Assembly (NCBI GenBank): GCA_937925595.1 | Contig: CALALQ010000059.1 | Coordinates: 1-11,010 of the forward strand | Length of the DNA stretch: 11,010 bases | Origin: an uncultured Demequina sp. | GTDB lineage: Bacteria > Actinomycetota > Actinomycetes > Actinomycetales > Demequinaceae | Direction of reading: 5' to 3' | Part shown: positions 1 through 5,480 of the stretch, one piece after another | Numbering within the stretch: the stretch's first letter is position 1 | Layout of the letters: each line of letters opens with the position of its first letter | Translations under genes and position numbers: made by a program | The notes under the pieces: model-generated | Database searches by the model: none | Seen by the model: only the letters and a program-made list of their open reading frames with translations | Told to the model about the DNA's origin: nothing

Positions 1-178
1 CCCCGCCGTCGGGGGTGACGGTGGACATGGTCCACAGCCACGACACGGTGGCCGCGGCCAGCATGACAGCGAACAGGGTGACCGTCTTCGCGGTCACGTC
101 CTGGTAGGTCATCCGGTCCGCCGACGGCAGCGCGGGAGGCAAGCCGAGTCGGGAGGTGACGGGGTTGGTGAAGCTCAA
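1..178 (-). CDS. Bax inhibitor-1/YccA-like membrane protein, N-terminal part
   Basis: Only the first 59 codons lie in the window; the rest runs off the left edge. The start is a TTG at 178-176, chosen because an AAGGAG ribosome binding site sits six bases upstream. The segment holds a polar N-terminus, then Arg-Met-Thr-Tyr-Gln-Asp-Val-Thr-Ala-Lys-Thr (about residues 27-37) and a first hydrophobic helix (about 38-54). An RMTYDDV-type box just before the first helix is typical of actinobacterial Bax1-I/YccA integral membrane proteins, a family linked to ion leak and membrane stress, with no settled role in actinomycetes. It lies 29 bases downstream of the second pilin-like gene, in the same direction, so probably shares its transcript. 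The assignment rests on a short stretch; the full seven-helix pattern cannot be seen here. Confidence 0.62.
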   Translation of the reverse strand, partial: MSFTNPVTSRLGLPPALPSADRMTYQDVTAKTVTLFAVMLAAATVSWLWTMSTVTPDGG

Positions 179-207
179 GGTGGGCTCCTTGCTCGTGGGT
201 GGGTTCG

Positions 208-615
208 TCAGCCGGCCAGGCCCGCGCCGACGGGGAGGGTCTCAGGTGCGCAGCCTGCTGTGGTGGCGGCGGTGATGATTGTGTCCGCCTCGGACGCCTG
301 GTCGCTCGATTCGGTCATGGCGAAGAACTTGCCGCTGTCGGACTGGACGATCGCGCACCAGTGCTCGGCGGAGCCCGCCTCGTACGGGGTGACGATGTCG
401 AAGAGGGCGACGTCGGTGGCGTTGCCCCAGTTGCCGCTTGCTTCGTGGAGCGCGGCTGCCTGCTGCTGCATCCGGCCGAGCTTGGCGGTCGCGTCTCCGT
501 CCTGTGCGCCAGCGACGATGGCGGGGACGGCGACGGCTCCGATTGTGATGAGGCCGCCGAAGGCGACTGCCAGGATGCCGAGACGGATTGCGGTGCTGCT
601 GCTGTTGCTGTTCAC
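208..615 (-). CDS. pilin-like membrane-anchored protein, short paralogue
   Basis: Predicted 135-residue protein from a GTG start, supported by GGAGG seven bases upstream. Residues 1-11 are Ser/Asn-rich, residues 12-36 form one hydrophobic helix, and the rest is an exported-looking soluble domain. That domain opens with an amphipathic helix (about 40-60) and carries Trp-Cys-Ala-x2-Gln-Ser-x-Ser-Gly-Lys-Phe-Phe-Ala at 86-99 and a second Cys at 122, possibly a disulfide partner of Cys87. This N-terminal-helix-plus-small-domain layout and the FFA box resemble type IV pilins or pseudopilins. The canonical prepilin peptidase site (G/F-T-L-I-E) is absent, so processing and assembly are doubtful. The FFA box is shared with the gene immediately upstream (663-1316), so the two are paralogues. 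Function is inferred only from architecture; a generic membrane-anchored extracellular protein is the alternative. Confidence 0.75.
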   Translation of the reverse strand: MNSNSSSTAIRLGILAVAFGGLITIGAVAVPAIVAGAQDGDATAKLGRMQQQAAALHEASGNWGNATDVALFDIVTPYEAGSAEHWCAIVQSDSGKFFAMTESSDQASEADTIITAATTAGCAPETLPVGAGLAG

Positions 616-662
616 AGGGGTTCCTCCATACAGGGGTGGGGTTTCCCCGTACCCTGCGGCGG

Positions 663-1316
663 CTACTGGATGCAGGCGCGGGCGGCGGCGTTGAGCATGC
701 CGGTGTCATCGTCGCCGAGGCCGGCGGATGTGTCCGCTTCGACGGTGACGGTGAGCTTCGTGCCTGCGTGGAGGTTCCGCTCAGGGAAGTAGTCGTAGAC
801 GACCGACTGGACGGCCCCGTCGCTCCACCGTGCTTTCGCGGTGGAGGCGACCCCTGCCAGGGGGACGATGAACTCGGTGTCGGTGGCGCACTGGATCGTG
901 AAGGTGCGGAGCGCCTTCTTGTCGGGGCATTTGGCTTCGGTCTTCGCGTCGGCCGCGGTTGCGGCTTCACCGAACCGGCCGGACTTGCTGGATGCGGCGA
1001 AGAACTTCCCGGACCGTGACTGGGCGACCGCGCACCAGCCCTGCGAGCTGCCGTACGTGTTGGCGGTGTCGAGGTTCACGTCGGTGGACTCGCTGTACTG
1101 GATGCCGGAGATCCCGGCCGTCAGAGCGTCGGCGTCTGCGGCGTACCAGCCGGTGCGTTCCAGGAACGCGGACTGGACGGTGCGGATGGTGCTGAGGTCT
1201 GTCTTCGCGGCAGCGTCCGAGGCGGAGTTCACCCAGCCGGGCGCTGTGACAGCGCCGACGCCGGCGACGATAGCGCTGATTGCGATGCCGCCGAGGACGA
1301 GGAAGGGGTTGGCCAT
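663..1316 (-). CDS. pilin-like membrane-anchored protein, long paralogue
   Basis: Predicted 217 residues; ATG start with a GGAG site about eight bases upstream. One hydrophobic helix (about 5-26) is followed by an amphipathic segment with Ala-Lys-Thr-Asp-Leu-Ser-Thr-Ile-Arg-Thr-Val-Gln (37-48) and a Gly-Trp-Tyr-Ala turn, a common layout after the N-terminal helix of pilins. Residues 94-108 carry Trp-Cys-Ala-Val-Ala-Gln-Ser-Arg-Ser-Gly-Lys-Phe-Phe-Ala-Ala, matching the shorter paralogue at 208-615. A C-terminal extension of about 85 residues is unique to this copy and contains Cys143 and Cys215. No prepilin peptidase motif is visible. It sits 35 bases downstream of nrdI. The nucleotide sequence upstream of its start resembles that upstream of the short paralogue, which suggests tandem duplication followed by gain or loss of the extension. 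Confidence 0.78.
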   Translation of the reverse strand: MANPFLVLGGIAISAIVAGVGAVTAPGWVNSASDAAAKTDLSTIRTVQSAFLERTGWYAADADALTAGISGIQYSESTDVNLDTANTYGSSQGWCAVAQSRSGKFFAASSKSGRFGEAATAADAKTEAKCPDKKALRTFTIQCATDTEFIVPLAGVASTAKARWSDGAVQSVVYDYFPERNLHAGTKLTVTVEADTSAGLGDDDTGMLNAAARACIQ

Positions 1317-1351
1317 TGGGTCGCTCCGTCAGGGTTCGTGGGGTTCACCCG

Positions 1352-1768
1352 TTACCCTGCGGCGACTGCCCTCAGCAGCTCGAGGACGCGGACCTCGTCT
1401 TCGGGGGTGCCGAACAGTTCGACGCGGGCCAGGTGCGGCGCCCCGGTCTTGGCGGAGATGATGTCCCCGGCGATGCAGTAGGTGGTCCCGAAGTTTGTGT
1501 TGCCGAAGGAGACGACTCCGCGCAGCAGTTCACGGTTCGCTTTGACGTTCAGGAACCGGATGACCTGCTTGGGGACGGCGCCGCCTTCGCTGCCGGACCC
1601 GTATGTCGGGGTCAGCAGGACGAACGGGCGGGCCGCGTCCACGTCCGGGTCGCCCTTGCGAAGCGGGAGCCTGCGCGCTTCGAGGTTCGGTTCGCGGGCT
1701 TGGAGTTTCGTCGCGAACCGCCAGGTGTATCCAGACACGGACGAGAAGACGATGACCTCAGGCAGCAT
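1352..1768 (-). CDS. nrdI: NrdI, flavodoxin-like ribonucleotide reductase activator
   Basis: The 138-residue protein matches NrdI in length and motifs. It has an N-terminal flavin phosphate loop Ser-Ser-Val-Ser-Gly-Tyr-Thr-Trp-Arg-Phe (9-18), Leu-Thr-Pro-Thr-Tyr-Gly (52-57), Ala-Val-Pro-Lys-Gln-Val-Ile-Arg-Phe-Leu-Asn (64-74), Gly-Asn-Thr-Asn-Phe-Gly (89-94), Ala-Gly-Asp-Ile-Ile-Ser-Ala-Lys (100-107) and Glu-Leu-Phe-Gly-Thr-Pro-Glu-Asp (117-124). NrdI binds FMN and supplies the oxidant that builds the dimanganese-tyrosyl cofactor of the class Ib reductase subunit NrdF. The ATG at 1768 is the family start and has GGAG six bases upstream; a longer in-frame extension would run back through the neighbouring gene. 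It overlaps the end of the upstream membrane-protein gene by 11 bases, so translation is probably coupled. No nrdE, nrdF or nrdH is in the window, so it must serve a host or distant reductase. Confidence 0.93.
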   Translation of the reverse strand: MLPEVIVFSSVSGYTWRFATKLQAREPNLEARRLPLRKGDPDVDAARPFVLLTPTYGSGSEGGAVPKQVIRFLNVKANRELLRGVVSFGNTNFGTTYCIAGDIISAKTGAPHLARVELFGTPEDEVRVLELLRAVAAG

Positions 1769-2267
1769 GGAGGCTCCGGCGGCCGTTGCGGTAGAAGGAG
1801 ACGAACGCGACCAGCGCGCAGATGGCGGACGCTCCCACACCCATCGCGCTCGGGGAGCTCATGATGATGAGCGGGACACCGTACGTCGACCACAGCAGGG
1901 TGCGGCGGGCGGCTTTCACGGCGACACTGACGGTGGCCAGCTCCACGATGGCGAGCACCTGCGCGATGACATGGGCGACGTGCAGCAGCGCGGCCGCGAA
2001 CGCGTAGACGACCAGGCCCGGCCCGCCGGAGCCGGGGTTCGCGGCGATGACGGTGATGATGGCGACGGCGATGGCGGCGGTCTGGGTGCGGGCGGCGTAC
2101 CGGTACTTCCGCGCCCAGGTGCCGGTCGCCACCCAGGTGATGACTGCGCCTTGCGCGATCGCGTACATGGCGGCCGCGTCGGTCGGCTGGTTGAGCGCGA
2201 TGAAGGCGGCGACAACCAGGTACACGACCAGGAGGAGGCGTCGGGCGATGCGGAGGGCGGGTTTCAT
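1758..2267 (-). CDS. multi-pass membrane protein of unknown function
   Basis: Predicted 169 residues with five or six hydrophobic segments (about 10-26, 33-50, 63-77, 85-119 as one or two, 126-138 and 142-158) and basic residues at both ends and between helices (Arg9-Arg10, Arg53-Arg60, Lys118-Arg122, Arg160-Arg164). The ATG start follows a strong GAGGAGGG site. I recognise no catalytic or transport motif. It begins 24 bases after the sigma factor stop and ends overlapping nrdI by 11 bases, so it is fixed within the sigma-nrdI-pilin operon. Its place next to an ECF-type sigma gene invites the idea of a membrane anti-sigma factor. However, it has no evident cytoplasmic zinc-type anti-sigma domain, so that is only a possibility. 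Confidence 0.8.
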   Translation of the reverse strand: MKPALRIARRLLLVVYLVVAAFIALNQPTDAAAMYAIAQGAVITWVATGTWARKYRYAARTQTAAIAVAIITVIAANPGSGGPGLVVYAFAAALLHVAHVIAQVLAIVELATVSVAVKAARRTLLWSTYGVPLIIMSSPSAMGVGASAICALVAFVSFYRNGRRSLHAA

Positions 2268-2291
2268 GCCCTCCTCTATACGGTCAGGGCC

Positions 2292-2747
2292 TCACGCGGC
2301 GCGTTTGAGGGCCGAGCGCGCCCGGTGGAGGAGCGATTTGGTGGCTGAGACGGACAGGTGCAGGCGTTCAGCGGTCGTCTCGATGTCTTCCCCGAGGACG
2401 TCCTGCCCGTAGAGGACGAGGACGTACGACGGCGGGTGTTTAGCGAGCTCACGTTGGCGGGCGAGGGCTCGCAGGAGAAGCTCGGCGGGGTCATCCTCCT
2501 CCCGGTCGGGGACCTCCTCGGTCACCTCCTCGAACTTCCGGCGCGCCCAGATGCGGGTCGCTTCGTTCTGGATGGAGCGGCGCAGGTACGCGCGGACGTT
2601 CCCGGTCGGTCCTCCCCCGTTCAGGCGGGCTTTGTGGATGGCGAGGAAGACTTCGGAGACGACGTCTTCGGCTTCGTGTAGGTCGCCGATGACGCTTCGG
2701 GCGACACGGAGCGCCCAAGCATGGTGCTCAGCGAACAGCTCCTGCAT
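2292..2747 (-). CDS. ECF-type RNA polymerase sigma factor
   Basis: Predicted 151 residues from the ATG at 2747, which has AAGGAG four bases upstream; longer readings in this frame run antisense across the next gene and were rejected. Residues 1-72 form a region 2-like domain, with a His-Glu-Ala-Glu-Asp-Val-Val-Ser-Glu-Val-Phe box (24-34) and an Arg-Ala-Tyr-Leu-Arg-Arg-Ser-Ile-Gln-Asn-Glu-Ala segment (52-63). Residues about 103-150 form region 4: the helix-turn-helix Asp-Ile-Glu-Thr-Thr-Ala-Glu-Arg-Leu-His-Leu-Ser-Val-Ser-Ala-Thr-Lys-Ser-Leu-Leu-His-Arg-Ala-Arg is the standard region 4.2 recognition pattern. Such factors recruit core RNA polymerase to a small dedicated promoter set. It heads the downstream membrane protein, nrdI and pilin-like genes, and may direct their transcription. 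No obvious anti-sigma gene adjoins it. A palindrome half-site shared with the XRE gene lies just upstream. Confidence 0.88.
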   Translation of the reverse strand: MQELFAEHHAWALRVARSVIGDLHEAEDVVSEVFLAIHKARLNGGGPTGNVRAYLRRSIQNEATRIWARRKFEEVTEEVPDREEDDPAELLLRALARQRELAKHPPSYVLVLYGQDVLGEDIETTAERLHLSVSATKSLLHRARSALKRAA

Positions 2748-2805
2748 GACGCTCCTTGGGATCGTGCATCGGGGGCTGCACGCAAGCGTCAAGTGTACCT
2801 GCGGT

Positions 2806-2819
2806 TTGGACGCGTCTAA
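2806..2819. promoter_or_regulatory. imperfect operator-like palindrome upstream of sigma gene
   Basis: TTGGAC-GC-GTCTAA: its right arm GTCTAA is identical to an arm of the palindrome upstream of the XRE regulator, and its left arm differs by one base. The spacer is two bases rather than three. It overlaps the stop codon of the DUF6545 gene and lies about 60 bases upstream of the sigma factor ATG. A TTGACG at about 2787-2792 on the minus strand could be a -35 element, but no convincing -10 follows. Binding by the XRE protein is inferred. Confidence 0.4.
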
Positions 2820-3802
2820 CGCGCGCGAGCGAGCATCCGGGCCAGCGGAACATGCTGGCCGAGCTCGTGTTCGGCGCGGTCGAGCAGCAGCTCCTGCCCG
2901 TAGGTCAGGGTGAACGGTACGGTCGGGTCCAGCTCGGCGTCGCGGACCTCGACGATGACACGGTGCAGGCGCATCGTGTCGGTCTCCGGGCGCGGGAACT
3001 TCGCTGGGAGGCCCTTGGCGGCCGTCGCCTGCTCCCACACGGGGCGCAGGGCGCGGAGGTGGAACCTGGCGTTGAGGGTCCTTATCCACGCCTCCCCTCT
3101 TCGCAACGCCGGTCCGAAGGTCAAAGCGACAAGGAACACACCGAAGGACGCGGCGGTCAGCGGCGACTGGGCAGCCCCAGCCGCCTCGTACACGACGCTG
3201 TTGTGGAAGGCTCCCGCCAGGTACAGGGCAAGGGAGTCCGCCGACATCACCATGCTCAGTCCTGATGCGACGCTCAGCAGCCCGCCGGTGACTTTGTCCC
3301 GGCGGGTGGTAGGAGCAATCGTGGTCGCGACAGCGGTGACCCCCAGGTACGCGGACACCAGCAGCCCGTAAAGGAACGGGATGCACCGATACGACGTCGA
3401 GGCGAGATCCCCGCCCCAGTTGTCGGTCATGAACGGATCCAGTCCCGACCCGCCGAAGTCCCGGTGAGAAAACACGAACGAGACGAACAGAGCGGCAACA
3501 CTCGCTGGCAACCCATACCGGGCGCGCTTGGCGAACCTCGACCCGCCCCGCGCGGTGATGATGCTGCGGGCGAAGATGGAGACGCCGCACATGACGATAC
3601 TCATGCCGATGAAGTGGATGACATCCGGCGGCACGCCCAGACCCTCGAAGGTCGCGAACCGGGACGTACGACAACAGATGATGCCGGTCACCAACAGCGT
3701 GATCGCGGTTGAGATGCGGCCGTCTTCCCGTGACCACGGGATGAGCAGGACACAGAAGATGACGACGAACGGGAACGCCGGCCCTAGTGAGTCGGGCAGC
3801 AT
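2816..3802 (-). CDS. DUF6545 / MAB_1171c-like integral membrane protein
   Basis: Predicted 328 residues. Seven hydrophobic segments are visible (about 8-23, 30-45, 60-82, 96-112, 139-163, 171-197 and 213-233). A cytoplasmic C-terminal tail of about 95 residues follows, containing Trp-x5-Ala-Ala-Lys-Gly-Leu-Pro (256-266) and Met-Arg-Leu-His-Arg-Val-Ile-Val-Glu-Val-Arg-Asp (277-288). Seven helices followed by an R-L-H-R-x-I-E-I-R-D-like tail is the layout I associate with the actinobacterial MAB_1171c/DUF6545 group, often annotated as a putative transporter and commonly found beside XRE and ImmA/IrrE genes. No substrate is known. Its ATG overlaps the TGA of the peptidase gene by one base, with GGAGGG about 11 bases upstream, so it is translated as part of that operon. 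Sensor of an extracellular cue or target of the peptidase are both inference. Confidence 0.8.
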   Translation of the reverse strand: MLPDSLGPAFPFVVIFCVLLIPWSREDGRISTAITLLVTGIICCRTSRFATFEGLGVPPDVIHFIGMSIVMCGVSIFARSIITARGGSRFAKRARYGLPASVAALFVSFVFSHRDFGGSGLDPFMTDNWGGDLASTSYRCIPFLYGLLVSAYLGVTAVATTIAPTTRRDKVTGGLLSVASGLSMVMSADSLALYLAGAFHNSVVYEAAGAAQSPLTAASFGVFLVALTFGPALRRGEAWIRTLNARFHLRALRPVWEQATAAKGLPAKFPRPETDTMRLHRVIVEVRDAELDPTVPFTLTYGQELLLDRAEHELGQHVPLARMLARAR

Positions 3803-4218
3803 CAGCCGAACACCCTCCCGAAACTCGTCGAACGCGGGTGCCGCATCACTTCGGCGAGGTAGTCAGCGAGGTCTTCCGCTTCCCTTTCACAGTCAGCGTT
3901 GTTATGCCCGGCGGTGCCCGCCTCGAGCTCATCGGGGGTGACGCCGCCGTGGCCGAGGAGGATGTGTGCCATTTCGTGCAGGATGAACTGCTCCCGGTGC
4001 AGGGGCGATTCGGTCGGGGCGTGAAGGACGATGTCGCCGTGCTCGGTGTTCAGCCACAGCCCGGACAGGACGTAGGTGTCTGAGACCAGCATGGGTTCTT
4101 CCCTTACGGTGAGCGGCCTGCTCCTCCAAGCCTGGATGCGAGCGATAAGCTCGTCCAATGTGATGCCGCCCTCGACCGGGATCGGCAACCTGTTCTTGCG
4201 CTGCCGATTCCCCCGCAT
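3802..4218 (-). CDS. ImmA/IrrE-like zinc metallopeptidase
   Basis: Predicted 138 residues; ATG preceded by AGGGG at proper spacing. The zinc-binding motif His-Glu-Met-Ala-His is at 81-85 within Gln-Phe-Ile-Leu-His-Glu-Met-Ala-His-Ile-Leu-Leu-Gly-His. A Glu-rich helix at 111-122 (Glu-Arg-Glu-Ala-Glu-Asp-Leu-Ala-Asp-Tyr-Leu-Ala) supplies the third ligand, as in ImmA and IrrE proteins. In Bacillus ICEBs1 and related elements, ImmA-type peptidases cleave the partner XRE repressor to release transcription. Here the XRE gene ends nine bases upstream and a membrane protein starts in overlap downstream. The usual regulator-peptidase order is therefore kept and a third partner added. The basic N-terminus (residues 1-10) is unusual but plausible. 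Its natural target is probably the adjacent XRE protein, which the sequence cannot prove. Confidence 0.87.
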   Translation of the reverse strand: MRGNRQRKNRLPIPVEGGITLDELIARIQAWRSRPLTVREEPMLVSDTYVLSGLWLNTEHGDIVLHAPTESPLHREQFILHEMAHILLGHGGVTPDELEAGTAGHNNADCEREAEDLADYLAEVMRHPRSTSFGRVFG

Positions 4219-4227
4219 CGTCAGCCC

Positions 4228-4659
4228 CTATTGAGTGACACCCACCCGTGCCGCCTCCTTGGCAAGCACCTTCTGGATGGTGGCAAGCGCCCCAGGAGAC
4301 AGGTCGCCGAGGGTGCGAGTGGCGTAGGAGGTGACATCGGCGGCTCGCATCGCGCGGACGACGTCGAGTTCCTTCTCGTCCAGGTCGATGTCCGCTTCGC
4401 CGTTCAGGTAGCCCTTCGGGGCGCCGAAGAAGTCGCAGATGGCATCGAGGAGCACAATGTCCTCACAATCGCGGTGGGCGTGGACGATGTATGACCAGCG
4501 GGCACGGCTGAGGCTGACACCCCGGACGGCGAGCCAGCCGGACAGGTCGGCGAACGCGACCTTCTTCCCGGTGCGGGCAAGTTCGAGGTCGAGCAGGACA
4601 CGGAGGCGCTTGGCTCGCTCCGCCGCGCGCTGCAGCTGACTCGCGGTCTGTTCGGTCAT
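4228..4659 (-). CDS. XRE-type helix-turn-helix regulator
   Basis: Predicted 143 residues from the ATG at 4659, with GGGGGAG nine bases upstream. An in-frame TTG at 4692 would put the start codon inside the palindrome, so it was not chosen. Residues about 33-86 read as an XRE helix-turn-helix of the actinobacterial type. They include Phe-Ala-Asp-Leu-Ser-Gly-Trp-Leu-Ala (36-44), the Trp-Ser-Tyr-Ile-Val-His recognition helix (55-60) and the closing Ile-Cys-Asp-Phe-Phe-Gly-Ala-Pro-Lys-Gly-Tyr-Leu (74-85). A helical C-terminal domain (about 93-143) may mediate dimerisation or peptidase recognition. It is the first gene of a three-gene operon with the ImmA/IrrE-like peptidase and DUF6545 protein and faces a divergent zinc-ribbon gene. 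The palindrome at 4685-4699 is a natural autoregulatory operator. Repressor and activator roles cannot be told apart here. Confidence 0.85.
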   Translation of the reverse strand: MTEQTASQLQRAAERAKRLRVLLDLELARTGKKVAFADLSGWLAVRGVSLSRARWSYIVHAHRDCEDIVLLDAICDFFGAPKGYLNGEADIDLDEKELDVVRAMRAADVTSYATRTLGDLSPGALATIQKVLAKEAARVGVTQ

Positions 4660-4684
4660 GCCTTCGTACTCCCCCGGAGCGCCA

Positions 4685-4699
4685 TTAGACAACGTCTAA
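4685..4699. promoter_or_regulatory. perfect palindrome, likely operator of XRE gene
   Basis: TTAGAC-AAC-GTCTAA is a perfect 6+3+6 inverted repeat 25 bases upstream of the XRE ATG and between the divergent XRE and zinc-ribbon genes. Size and position suit a dimeric XRE repressor site. The only other GTCTAA arm I found in the window is upstream of the sigma gene (2814-2819). Identity of the binding protein is inferred. Confidence 0.6.
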
Positions 4700-4781
4700 C
4701 GGTACCATTCTGAACCTGCGTCTTTGCTGGGCGGCCACCTTCCGGCGGGCGATGTCGGAGGGTGTCGCTACGGTCCACCTC

Positions 4782-5024
4782 ATGTCTTCTTCCACGCTCG
4801 TCTGCCCGAATGGGTGCGGTGACCTGTCCGTCTTCATCAGCCGTCGCGGCCGCCGTCAGCGCCCGTACACAGGGTGCCGTAGCTGCGGGTACGCCGACTA
4901 CCGCGGCGGGTCCCCGGCCCTTGACGAGGCGTGCGCCACGGTGGAGCCGGTGAACCCGCCGGTGGAGTACGAGCGAATCGACCATGTCATCGGCGACGAC
5001 CCGTACGCCGGCACGGTGAACTAG
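4782..5024 (+). CDS. small zinc-ribbon protein
   Basis: Predicted 80 residues from the ATG at 4782; an in-frame ATG at 4752 would add ten residues and neither has a convincing ribosome binding site. A TACGGT at 4769-4774 could be a -10 element for a nearly leaderless message from 4782. Cys8-x3-Cys12 and Cys32-x2-Cys35-Gly make a zinc-ribbon knuckle pair, with a basic loop between (Arg21, Arg22, Arg24, Arg25, Arg27). This pattern is common in small nucleic-acid-binding or transcription-associated proteins. The tail (41-80) is acidic and Pro-rich without a known motif. It is divergent from the XRE operon and shares the palindrome-bearing intergenic region. Its TAG overlaps the TAG of the opposing gene at 5021-5398 within a CTAG, so the coding ends fit exactly and support it as a real gene. 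Confidence 0.65.
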   Translation: MSSSTLVCPNGCGDLSVFISRRGRRQRPYTGCRSCGYADYRGGSPALDEACATVEPVNPPVEYERIDHVIGDDPYAGTVN

Positions 5025-5398
5025 CGGAGGAAGCCGGCCTCCATGTCCAGGAGGAAGGCCTCGTCACGGTCCAGGAGCGCCCGACGCTCAGCGTTGGCGA
5101 GCCGCTGCTCGGCGAAGAACTCGCTCAGCAGCTTCTGCCACCCGGCGACCGTGTCCGCGTTGAACTGGCGGACCGCTTCAGCCACCTCCTCGTAGTCGGC
5201 GTTCACAGTGTTGAGCAGGTCGAACGTCTCCTCAGCACCGGCGACAGCAGCCGTTACCGTGATGATGGTGCCGAAGTCGGTGAGGTGACGCTCGGCGACG
5301 AGCTCCGGGAAGTCGAAGGTGGTCGGGTTGACGGCACGGAACACGTCACCGGGGATGCGGAGCTCGACGTCGAGCTCGGTGATGAGGGCACTGTTCAT
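5021..5398 (-). CDS. FN-D-W family protein, copy 1
   Basis: Predicted 125 residues, ATG preceded by AGGA. It belongs to the seven-member family in this window. The N-terminal box Val-Asn-Pro-Thr-Thr-Phe-Asp-Phe-Pro-Glu-Leu is at 23-33. A beta-like middle follows (about 38-62, Gly-Thr-Ile-Ile-Thr-Val-Thr-Ala-Ala-Val). The conserved motif Ala-Val-Arg-Gln-Phe-Asn-Ala-Asp-Thr-Val-Ala-Gly-Trp is at 75-87, then a charged helical C-terminus (88-120) with coiled-coil character. No signal peptide or membrane segment. Function unknown; I do not recognise the family. Its leader carries the ACTGCGCATG motif and a perfect 11-base inverted repeat, so it is likely its own transcription unit although it follows copy 2 in the same direction. 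It converges on the zinc-ribbon gene with a shared CTAG. Confidence 0.85.
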   Translation of the reverse strand: MNSALITELDVELRIPGDVFRAVNPTTFDFPELVAERHLTDFGTIITVTAAVAGAEETFDLLNTVNADYEEVAEAVRQFNADTVAGWQKLLSEFFAEQRLANAERRALLDRDEAFLLDMEAGFLR

Positions 5399-5416
5399 GG
5401 TCGGTCCTAACGACGA

Positions 5417-5447
5417 AGGGTGACGTGCCGGACGGTCACGTCACCCT
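5417..5447. repeat. perfect 11-base inverted repeat in leader
   Basis: Arms AGGGTGACGTG and CACGTCACCCT are exact reverse complements around a nine-base loop. The repeat lies in the 66-base spacer between copy 2 (ending at 5465) and copy 1 (starting at 5398), downstream of the shared leader motif. It could be a terminator for the upstream gene, an attenuator, or an operator. No clear run of T follows on the minus strand, which argues against a simple intrinsic terminator. Confidence 0.7.
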
Positions 5448-5450
5448 CTG

Positions 5451-5480
5451 CATGCGCAGTTCGGTCAGACTTCTGGGTCA
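5451..5480 (-). promoter_or_regulatory. shared leader motif, site A
   Basis: On the minus strand, TGACCCAGAA, exactly ten bases, then ACTGCGCATG, ending 52 bases before the ATG of copy 1. The same two 10-mers with the same ten-base spacing recur at 7700-7729, and ACTGCGCATG recurs at 11001-11010. Position upstream of three minus-strand transcription units suggests a promoter or activator site. The left half overlaps the last codons of copy 2. Confidence 0.5.

Noticed and set aside
638..648. GGGG-TTT-CCCC as an intrinsic terminator between the two pilin-like genes
   Set aside because: Only a four-base stem and no T-run on the minus strand; it is better explained as part of the duplicated intergenic sequence.
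199..1461. Plus-strand open frames opposite the pilin-like genes
   Set aside because: They are Gly/Asp/Val- or Arg-rich antisense readings caused by high GC, without ribosome binding sites or recognisable domains.
1758..2267. Anti-sigma factor call for the membrane protein next to the sigma gene
   Set aside because: It lacks a visible cytoplasmic anti-sigma domain or zinc-binding His-x3-Cys-x2-Cys motif, so only its membrane nature can be supported.
2292..3737. Minus-strand open frame of 481 codons spanning the sigma factor and the DUF6545 region
   Set aside because: Only the last 151 codons read as a sigma factor. The upstream part is Arg/Pro-rich, out of frame with the clear seven-helix gene on the same strand, and lacks a start site as good as AAGGAG before 2747.
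4660..4692. Upstream TTG start for the XRE gene
   Set aside because: It would place the start codon within the palindrome and lacks a ribosome binding site, whereas the ATG at 4659 has GGGGGAG.
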